Assembly: GCA_003250175.1 (NCBI GenBank)
Contig: QKHD01000322.1
Location: forward strand, 1-5,310
DNA from: Helicobacteraceae bacterium
GTDB lineage: Bacteria > Campylobacterota > Campylobacteria > Campylobacterales > SZUA-545
Length of the DNA: 5,310 nt
Reading direction: 5' to 3'
Position numbers and translations under genes: made by a program. The notes beneath the pieces are model-generated. The model searched no databases. It saw only the letters and a program-made list of their open reading frames with translations, and was not told where the DNA came from. Below are positions 1 to 4,748 of this stretch, piece after piece; position 1 is the first letter of the stretch, and each line of letters starts with the position of its first letter.

Positions 1-1443
1 AAGAAAGAGCATGAGGTGGTCTTCCGTCGAACCCACCCGACGCGCCTCGTGCACCCGTGCCTCTTCCGCAAAAAAGAGGGGTCTGGGGTTGGCCATGCCG
101 TAGGGTTCAAATTGCTGAATGATGTCAAAACACTCCGCATCCAGATCGTCAAAGGGCATGGTGCCGATGACATTGATCTCCGGAATGAAACTCTCGGGTC
201 TGAGCTGTTCCGCCTGTGCGTTAACAGCGGCCTTGAAGGTTTCGAGATTGGCCTCCGTGATACTGAGCCCCGCCGCCTGCTTGTGCCCGCCGAAGCCCTC
301 CAAAAGGCCACTCTGCCGGCTGATAAGATCGTAAATATCCACATCACCCACGCTGCGCGCACTCCCCTTGGCCCGGCCTTTTTCCAGGCTAAAGACGATG
401 GCGGGGAGCTTAAAGGCGTCGACCAGACGGGATGCGACAATCCCGATCACCCCTTCGTGCCACCCTTCGCCCCAGACAATGATAATCTTATCCTCCGGAT
501 TGACCATCTCCTTGGCCTGGGCGGTGATCTCAGCTTCGACCTCTTTGCGCTGCTGATTGAGCTGCCAGAGGTACTCCAGCCATCTGGCCGCCTCTTTGGG
601 GGTGGAGGCGGTCAAAAAGGCGTAGGCCTCCATGGCGGAGTTCATCCGCCCGGCGGCGTTGAGCTTGGGGGCGATGGCAAAGCCCACGTCTTCGGAGTTG
701 AACTCCTTTTTATCCAGCTTGTCCCTAAAAGCGACCATGGCAGGCCGGGTGGAGGTGGCCATCATCTTCAGACCGGCCTTGACCACGACCCGGTTGATGG
801 AGACCAGCGGCACCGCATCGGCAAAAGTGGCGATGGCCAGAATGTCCAGAAAGGCCCCCATGTCCACGGAGGCGTTGAGCCGTTTTTTGAGCGCCGCCAC
901 CAAGTACCAGGCCACCGTCGCCCCGCAAATCTCCTTAAAGGAAAACGCGCAGCCGGGCTGCTTGGGGTTGACGATGGCGAAGGCCTTGGGGAGGATCTCC
1001 GGAGCGGTGTGGTGGTCGGTGATGATGAGATCCATCCCGCGCAGCAGGCAGAGCTCCGCCGCTTCCACGGCACTGATGCCATTGTCGACGGTGATAATCA
1101 CGTCCGCTTCGATGCGGTCCAAGACCTTCGGGCTGATGCCGTAGCCGTCGCTGAAACGGTTGGGGATCACCACCTCCAGCGGGTAGCCCAGGCGGTCGAA
1201 AAACTCCTTGACGATGACGGAGGCACTTACGCCGTCCACGTCGTAATCGCCGATGAGCACGATGCGCTCTTTGGCGGCAATGGCCTGGGCAATCCGCCCG
1301 GAGGCCTCTTCCATGCCCTTTAATGTAAAGGGGTCGGGAAGATCGGAGAGACGGACGATCGCGTCGTCTCCGAAACGCGCCTGCAGCATGGAGCGAAGAC
1401 GGGGCTTATCCAGTTGGGGAATAACCTGGCGAAAGGGGCTCAT
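1..1443 (-). CDS. recJ: Single-stranded-DNA-specific exonuclease RecJ, 3' end cut off by window edge
   Basis: RecJ degrades single-stranded DNA 5' to 3' with divalent metal ions and works in RecF-pathway recombination, base-excision and mismatch repair. The frame is open from an ATG at 1443 to position 1, giving 481 residues; E. coli RecJ is 577, so roughly the last 40-100 residues lie outside. The DHH-phosphoesterase motifs are all visible: DYDVDG (residues 66-71), VDNG (D120), TDHH (D143-H145), an ADAVPL motif with D209, and the AGRM segment after it. The DHHA1 part follows with GWHEGVIGIVASRL (H329) and GFGGHKQAAG (H387). The residues after about 420 should be the start of the C-terminal OB-like domain. 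The start ATG shares ATGA with the stop of the HIT gene upstream, and GGAG sits 7 bases ahead, so translation is probably coupled. No frameshift or missing metal ligand is seen. The identification is firm. Confidence 0.96.
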   Translation of the reverse strand, partial: MSPFRQVIPQLDKPRLRSMLQARFGDDAIVRLSDLPDPFTLKGMEEASGRIAQAIAAKERIVLIGDYDVDGVSASVIVKEFFDRLGYPLEVVIPNRFSDGYGISPKVLDRIEADVIITVDNGISAVEAAELCLLRGMDLIITDHHTAPEILPKAFAIVNPKQPGCAFSFKEICGATVAWYLVAALKKRLNASVDMGAFLDILAIATFADAVPLVSINRVVVKAGLKMMATSTRPAMVAFRDKLDKKEFNSEDVGFAIAPKLNAAGRMNSAMEAYAFLTASTPKEAARWLEYLWQLNQQRKEVEAEITAQAKEMVNPEDKIIIVWGEGWHEGVIGIVASRLVDAFKLPAIVFSLEKGRAKGSARSVGDVDIYDLISRQSGLLEGFGGHKQAAGLSITEANLETFKAAVNAQAEQLRPESFIPEINVIGTMPFDDLDAECFDIIQQFEPYGMANPRPLFFAEEARVHEARRVGSTEDHLMLFL

Positions 1444-1937
1444 ACCGTCGCTCCAAAAAACTCCGGAGCGTGTTCGAGGAGCTTTTCATAAAGGGCTTCG
1501 AAATCGTTGGAATAGACCCGTGCGCCCCCGATGGTGGTAATAAAATTGGTATCCCGGAACCACCGTGGAAGAATGTGATAGTGCAGGTGCTCGGCGATCC
1601 CGGCCCCCGCTTCGGCGCCGATGTTCATCCCCAGATTCAACGCCGGGGCATGCAGGACGGTTTTTAGCAGCGCCGCCCCCTGCTGAACGCGCACGGCCAT
1701 GTGCTGCCATACCTCCGCGCTCAGGGCTTCGAGGCGGTCGGTGTGCTGATGGGGGATCACCATGATGTGCCCCGGAGTGTAGGGAAAACGGTTCATAACC
1801 ACAAAGCAGTGCGCATCCCGGTAGAGCACGCCCAGCTTTTTATCTTCCTCCGGAGAGGTGCTGATGTGGCAAAACACGCACCCGTCGGGCTTGTTTTTAA
1901 AGTAGGTTTCCCGCCAGGGTGCGTAGAGGTGCTCCAT
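1440..1937 (-). CDS. HIT (histidine triad) family protein, Ap4A phosphorylase / nucleotide hydrolase type
   Basis: This 165-residue protein carries the histidine-triad signature HLHYHIL (H117, H119, H121), in which the middle histidine of HIT enzymes attacks the alpha phosphate of a nucleotide. The N-terminus has APWRETYF followed by a CxxC pair (C20, C23), which in many HIT proteins helps bind zinc together with histidines. VMNRFPYTPGHIMVIPHQH (about 48-65) is the conserved strand and loop before the active site. The APWR opening plus CxxC resembles bacterial HIT proteins annotated as ATP adenylyltransferase or diadenosine tetraphosphate phosphorylase; the substrate cannot be fixed from sequence alone, and a general nucleotidyl hydrolase is equally possible. 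It is cytoplasmic, with no signal peptide. The start ATG lies 2 bases after the dctM stop, with GGGAG placed about 9 bases ahead inside the dctM end. Its own stop overlaps the recJ start by 4 bases, so it sits in the middle of a coupled operon. Confidence 0.93.
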   Translation of the reverse strand: MEHLYAPWRETYFKNKPDGCVFCHISTSPEEDKKLGVLYRDAHCFVVMNRFPYTPGHIMVIPHQHTDRLEALSAEVWQHMAVRVQQGAALLKTVLHAPALNLGMNIGAEAGAGIAEHLHYHILPRWFRDTNFITTIGGARVYSNDFEALYEKLLEHAPEFFGATV

Positions 1938-1939
1938 GG

Positions 1940-3229
1940 TTATTCTCCCACCGCCGCCAGCTCCGGAAAGGCGATCAGAATGCCCAGGGCCAGAACCTGC
2001 AGGATGATAAAGGGAATGACCCCTTTGTAGATGTCGATGGTGCGCACCATATCCTTGGCCGCCCCTTTAAGATAAAAGAGGGAGAAGCCAAAGGGTGGTG
2101 TGAGAAAGGAGGTCTGCAGGTTCATGGCGATGAGCAGTGCAAACCAGAGGGGGTCTACCCCGAACTCCATGGCAATGGGGTAGAGAATGGGCACGATGAT
2201 AAAGGTGATCTCGATAAAGTCGATAAAGAAGCCCAGAATAAAGAGTACGAGCATGGTCATGGCGATAAAGACCCAGACGCTGCCGATCTCCTCGGTGAAG
2301 AACTCCAGCACATAATCCCCGCCTCCGGATTCGTTAAAAACCAACGAAAAGGCGGTGGCCCCGATGAGGATCATAAAGATCATGGCGCTGATCTTGACCG
2401 TCTCCGTACTGGCATAGGCCAGCAGGCTTTTTGAAAGGGTCCGGTTCATGGCGGTCAGGATCACCGCGCCCACCGCCCCGATGGCAGCCGACTCCGTGGG
2501 GGTGGCAATACCGGCAAAGATACTGCCCAGAACCACCACGATAAGGGCCGCCATGGGCAGGATGTACCAGAGTGCTTCACGCACCACGGTGGCGTAATCC
2601 ATCTCGCTCGCAACGCACGGGGCACTCTCCGGTTTGATCCAGGCCTGCCCCAGAATGTAGCCGATATAAAGCCCCACCAGAATCAGGCTGGGCCAGATGG
2701 CCGCCTGAAACAGATCACCCACGCTGATCTGCATCACGTCGCCAAGGATAATCAGCACGATGGAAGGGGGAATAATCTGCCCCAGGGTTCCCGCTGCGGC
2801 GATGGTTCCGGAGGCCAGGGGTTTGGAGTAGCCGTTTTTCAGCATAATGGGCAGGGAGATGACGCTCATCATCACCACGCTGGCCCCCACGACACCCATG
2901 CTGGCGGCCATGATGGCACCGACCACCACGACGCTGACAGCCAGACCGCCGCGCACCTTGCCAAAGAGCATGCCGATGGCGTGGAGCATCTTTTCGGCAA
3001 TGCCGCTTTTTTCCAGCACCAGCCCCATGAAGATAAAGAGCGGCAGGGCGATGAGGGTGTAGTTTTGCATGATGCCGTAGATACGGTGTGGCAGGAGTTC
3101 AAAGACCTCCAGACCGATATCCGGATCAAAGTAGGCAAAGGCCAGGGCCACGGTTCCGAAAACAAAGGCGACCCGGAAACCGATCAGCAGCAGCACCAGC
3201 GCGACGATAAAGAGCAGCAACCCTTCCAC
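1940..3229 (-). CDS. TRAP transporter large permease subunit (DctM family)
   Basis: This 429-residue, very hydrophobic protein is the large membrane subunit of a tripartite ATP-independent periplasmic (TRAP) transporter, which uses an ion gradient to import organic acids or similar anions delivered by a binding protein. Family motifs are clear: ALPLFIFMG (61-69), AAAGTLGQIIPPSI (144-157), GIATPTESAAIGA (240-252) and NLQTSFLTPPFGFSLFYLKG (370-389). The last segment and overall length resemble the mannitol/chloroaromatic-type subgroup, but the substrate is unknown. About twelve membrane segments are spread over 3-33, 52-73, 95-130, 140-164, 172-195, 220-262, 278-300, 316-356, 360-390 and 404-423. 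The start is GTG at 3229, two bases after the moaE stop, with AAAGGG 5 bases ahead; there is no better start, and the protein begins directly with the first membrane helix as usual for DctM. Odd: no small permease (DctQ) or binding protein (DctP) is adjacent in the window, and DctQ is not fused here. Confidence 0.95.
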   Translation of the reverse strand: MEGLLLFIVALVLLLIGFRVAFVFGTVALAFAYFDPDIGLEVFELLPHRIYGIMQNYTLIALPLFIFMGLVLEKSGIAEKMLHAIGMLFGKVRGGLAVSVVVVGAIMAASMGVVGASVVMMSVISLPIMLKNGYSKPLASGTIAAAGTLGQIIPPSIVLIILGDVMQISVGDLFQAAIWPSLILVGLYIGYILGQAWIKPESAPCVASEMDYATVVREALWYILPMAALIVVVLGSIFAGIATPTESAAIGAVGAVILTAMNRTLSKSLLAYASTETVKISAMIFMILIGATAFSLVFNESGGGDYVLEFFTEEIGSVWVFIAMTMLVLFILGFFIDFIEITFIIVPILYPIAMEFGVDPLWFALLIAMNLQTSFLTPPFGFSLFYLKGAAKDMVRTIDIYKGVIPFIILQVLALGILIAFPELAAVGE

Positions 3230-3231
3230 GT

Positions 3232-3672
3232 CTACCCTTTGAGCAGGCCGCTGCCGGCCATGGGGGTGCTGCGCGTTTCGGCGTAGATGCGTTCCCCGTT
3301 GCGGACATCATATTTCCAGATCGGAGCACTCGCCTTGAAGTCTTCGACAAAGTCGTTGATCATGGCCAGGGCCACCTTGCGCTTGGGGGAGAAGACCGCC
3401 GCGATGTACGAAGAGGTATGCACCGGCACGTCGCCTTTGGAGTGGGCCATTTTCAGCACGGCATCGTGCGCCTTGGCCCGTTCCTGCCAGGCGTCAAACC
3501 AGCTTTTTAGGATCGGCTCGTAGATATCGAAGCTCAGCGCTTCGATCCCCTCTTCGTCGCGGACGGTTCCGATAAAGGGAATGTAGGCGCCATAGTTGCT
3601 ACCGGACTCTTCACGGTACCAACGGGCAAGGATATCCTCCACGGCCAGGGGGCCGTCGAACAGTTCCAGCAC
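3232..3672 (-). CDS. moaE: Molybdopterin synthase catalytic subunit MoaE
   Basis: MoaE is the large subunit of molybdopterin synthase, which inserts two sulfurs carried by thiocarboxylated MoaD into cyclic pyranopterin monophosphate. With the GTG start at 3672 the protein has 146 residues (E. coli about 150). Visible landmarks are NYGAYIPFIGTVRDEEGIEAL with the conserved arginine R38, and the active-site block FKASAPIWK with lysines K113 and K120, matching E. coli K119 and K126. The usual His-Arg pair before the catalytic helix appears as HTSS, so the arginine is replaced. Three starts are possible: TTG 3687, GTG 3678 and GTG 3672. I choose 3672 because GGAGG lies exactly 6 bases upstream and because the protein then begins MLELFDGPL as in relatives. 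The choice leaves a 2-base gap after the moaD stop. The TTG frame would add five residues. The moaD-moaE pair supports the assignment strongly. Confidence 0.95.
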   Translation of the reverse strand: MLELFDGPLAVEDILARWYREESGSNYGAYIPFIGTVRDEEGIEALSFDIYEPILKSWFDAWQERAKAHDAVLKMAHSKGDVPVHTSSYIAAVFSPKRKVALAMINDFVEDFKASAPIWKYDVRNGERIYAETRSTPMAGSGLLKG

Positions 3673-3674
3673 CC

Positions 3675-3896
3675 TCACCCTCCGCAAACAGGCGGCAGCA
3701 GGCTCACCCGGTCACCGCTTTTTAGCGGGTGGTTCAGATCGGCTACCATGGTGTCGTTGACTGCAACGGCACAGTTTTCCAGCCACTTTTTCATCTCCGG
3801 ATCCCCCTGCAGCGCCTTGGACAGCTCCGCAAGGTTGGTAACATCCAGCTCCAACGGCGCCTTGCCGATGGGCCCTAAAAATTCAACTTTTACCAT
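3675..3896 (-). CDS. moaD: Molybdopterin synthase sulfur carrier subunit MoaD
   Basis: This 73-residue protein has the ubiquitin-like (beta-grasp) pattern and ends in Gly-Gly (LLPPVCGG). In MoaD the terminal glycine is adenylated by MoeB, converted to a thiocarboxylate and inserted into MoaE to donate sulfur to the pterin. The N-terminal strand VKVEFLGPIG, the middle AVAVNDTMV and the GDRVSLLPPV segment are all in the family order. The length is slightly under the usual 75-85 residues. ATG 3896 has GAGG 7 bases upstream, and no earlier start in the frame is needed. It is the first gene of the five-gene minus-strand unit, followed after 2 bases by moaE. ThiS also ends in GG, but the adjacent moaE settles the choice. 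Confidence 0.94.
   Translation of the reverse strand: MVKVEFLGPIGKAPLELDVTNLAELSKALQGDPEMKKWLENCAVAVNDTMVADLNHPLKSGDRVSLLPPVCGG
3679..3683 (-). promoter_or_regulatory. Ribosome binding site that decides the moaE start
   Basis: On the minus strand this is GGAGG, lying within the last codons of moaD. It is 6 bases from GTG 3672, immediately against GTG 3678, and downstream of TTG 3687. Only the first has workable Shine-Dalgarno spacing, so it favours the shortest MoaE. The ribosome finishing moaD would stand directly over this site, which fits coupled translation of the two synthase subunits. Confidence 0.6.
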
Positions 3897-3924
3897 AGTA
3901 AGACCTCGTTATTATTCTGCTTCT

Positions 3925-3930
3925 ATGATA
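3925..3930 (-). promoter_or_regulatory. Possible -10 box for the moaD operon
   Basis: Read on the minus strand this is TATCAT, one mismatch from TATAAT, about 29 bases upstream of the moaD ATG. No recognisable -35 hexamer stands 16-18 bases further upstream (the sequence there is GAGCCG-like), although many Campylobacterota promoters lack one. The operon must have a promoter in the 117-base divergent gap unless transcription comes from within the opposite gene, so this is the best visible candidate and no more. Confidence 0.25.
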
Positions 3931-3958
3931 ACAAAATAGTCATGAATCGGCTCTAACG

Positions 3959-3975
3959 CTGGATTAAAACTTGCA
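3959..3975 (+). promoter_or_regulatory. Candidate sigma-54 (-24/-12) promoter for the 4014-4430 gene
   Basis: The plus strand reads CTGG then ATTAAAAC then TTGCA, with GG at 3961-3962 and GC at 3973-3974, separated by exactly 10 bases. This is the invariant GG-N10-GC spacing of sigma-54 promoters, with the preferred CTGG and TTGCA flanks; the CAC/AAC that usually follows GG is absent. Transcription would start near 3986, leaving a leader of under 30 bases before ATG 4014. An overlapping TATATT at 3976-3981 could instead be a sigma-70 -10 box, but has no good -35. No activator site is obvious. Confidence 0.4.
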
Positions 3976-4013
3976 TATATTTTCCCAATAAAACGACACA
4001 AAGGACGTGATTG

Positions 4014-4430
4014 ATGGATGAGCTAAAAAGAGCCCTGGTCTGGTCGCTGCAGTTTACCTTCTCTCCGGAAGAGTACCGCTACGCCACCATTTTGAGCCTG
4101 AAAATCCTGGCGAAAAAATGCAAGATGAACGAAGAGGACCAGGCCCTGTTTATGGCCGTATACGACGGCATGACCCTCAAAGACCCCGCCGTGTTAAACG
4201 AACCGATTCATGAACTCATCGCCCAGGCCAGAGAGGAAGATCCGCTCGAACCCACCGAGGCGCTGAAGCCTGCCATCATGGAAGCCTGCAAAGATGCGGT
4301 CGCCGAAATGGAAAAACCCAGGATGAAAGCCTACAAGGCCTTTGTGCGCAGCTTTTTGGAAGAAGAGAGTGCCTGCGGGTGCAACAGCAGTCCGTCACTG
4401 GAAAAGAAAAAGGGGTGTGGAAAACATTAA
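4014..4430 (+). CDS. Uncharacterised small protein with cysteine-bearing C-terminal tail
   Basis: I do not recognise this 138-residue protein. It looks soluble and almost wholly alpha-helical, with no signal peptide or membrane segment. The N-terminal part (1-60) has alternating hydrophobic positions typical of packed helices, the middle (65-105) is rich in Glu, Ala and Lys, and a helix with KAYKAFVRSFLEEE (about 105-118) leads into a flexible tail ACGCNSSPSLEKKKGCGKH. That tail holds C121, C123, C135 and H138, a set that could bind a metal or form disulfides; C36 and C92 lie elsewhere. The start is ATG 4014, with AAGGA at 4001-4005, 8 bases ahead; an in-frame TTG at 4011 directly before it is less likely. 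It is transcribed away from the moaD operon, ends at TAA 4428-4430 and faces ydcH across a hairpin. Codon use looks like that of its neighbours. That it is a real gene is well supported; the function is unknown. Confidence 0.85.
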   Translation: MDELKRALVWSLQFTFSPEEYRYATILSLKILAKKCKMNEEDQALFMAVYDGMTLKDPAVLNEPIHELIAQAREEDPLEPTEALKPAIMEACKDAVAEMEKPRMKAYKAFVRSFLEEESACGCNSSPSLEKKKGCGKH

Positions 4431-4444
4431 GGGGAAGAGAGAAA

Positions 4445-4464
4445 CTCCCGCAGAGCTGCGGGAG
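4445..4464. terminator. Bidirectional hairpin terminator between convergent genes
   Basis: CTCCCGCA pairs with TGCGGGAG around a GAGC loop: an 8-base GC-rich stem, which can be drawn as 9 pairs with a 2-base loop. It lies between the stops of the plus-strand 4014-4430 gene and minus-strand ydcH. On the minus strand the stem is followed directly by TTTCTCTCTT, a fair U-rich tail, so it most likely ends ydcH (and possibly argJ) transcripts. On the plus strand the T-rich run (TTGTTTTTG) comes only about 14 bases after the stem, so termination in that direction would be weaker. Confidence 0.75.
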
Positions 4465-4472
4465 GGTGATCA

Positions 4473-4691
4473 TTACTTGTTTTTGTATTCCATGATCATG
4501 GCGAAGGCTTCGTCTTTCAGTTTGAGCTTCTCTTTTTTCATTTTTTCCAGCTCAAAGTGCTCAACGTGGGAACGGCCGTCTTCGGCTTCCTGGATTTTGT
4601 CGTCCAGTTCGTTGTGCTTTTCAAAAATTTTTGCGAAGTGCGCGTTTTCTTGTTTGAGTGCGGAGATCTCTTCTCGGTATTCGTGAAGCAT
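4473..4691 (-). CDS. YdcH / DUF465 family small coiled-coil protein
   Basis: This 72-residue, highly charged protein matches the small DUF465 family typified by E. coli YdcH: the opening EYREEISALKQENAHFAKIFEKHNELDDKI corresponds segment by segment to the E. coli one (EYRDLISRLKNENPRF, then FDKHNKLDHEI). The C-terminal half, ELEKMKKEKLKLKDE, is the conserved Lys/Leu-rich second helix. The whole is expected to form two helices in a short coiled coil in the cytoplasm; the biological role of the family is not established. The ATG at 4691 has AAGAAGG 5 bases upstream. It follows argJ on the same strand after a 57-base gap that holds a TATAAT of its own, so it may be read both from argJ and alone. 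A hairpin terminator lies just after its TAA stop. Confidence 0.92.
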   Translation of the reverse strand: MLHEYREEISALKQENAHFAKIFEKHNELDDKIQEAEDGRSHVEHFELEKMKKEKLKLKDEAFAMIMEYKNK

Positions 4692-4725
4692 CGTAACCTT
4701 CTTTCTACAGATTTTTCTTATTCAA

Positions 4726-4731
4726 ATTATA
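4726..4731 (-). promoter_or_regulatory. Possible -10 box for ydcH
   Basis: On the minus strand this is a perfect TATAAT in the AT-rich gap between the argJ stop and ydcH, 34 bases upstream of the ydcH ATG. The matching -35 position carries ACGTGA, which is poor. The AT-richness against an otherwise GC-rich background and the exact -10 hexamer make a separate ydcH transcript plausible. Confidence 0.45.
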
Positions 4732-4748
4732 GTGGATAGGGACTTAAA

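Noticed and set aside
632..1144. Second plus-strand open frame over recJ
   Set aside because: Another shadow of recJ in a GC-rich gene; Ser/Ala-rich with no domain and no upstream promoter or ribosome binding site.
16..1323. Long open frame of 435 codons on the plus strand opposite recJ
   Set aside because: It mirrors the codon structure of recJ, has the Gly/His/Asp-rich composition of an antisense frame, shows no recognisable domain and has no convincing ribosome binding site. The opposite strand carries every RecJ motif.
1919..2434. Plus-strand open frame opposite dctM, rich in Asp, Lys, Glu, Gly and His
   Set aside because: Antisense of hydrophobic membrane-segment codons gives exactly this charged composition; the DctM signatures on the minus strand are decisive.
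3921..3947. Imperfect inverted repeat TTCTATGA...TCATGAA in the divergent promoter region
   Set aside because: The arms match only with a gap and are AT-rich, so an operator cannot be supported without conservation.
4490..4501. Perfect 12-base palindrome CCATGATCATGG
   Set aside because: It lies inside ydcH and simply encodes Ala-Met-Ile-Met-Glu near the conserved C-terminus; it has only one related copy (TGATCA at 4467-4472), so chance is the simplest view.
4342..4739. Plus-strand open frames running over the terminator and ydcH
   Set aside because: They cross a hairpin terminator and encode Phe/Ser-rich sequence that is the complement of the Lys/Glu-rich ydcH.
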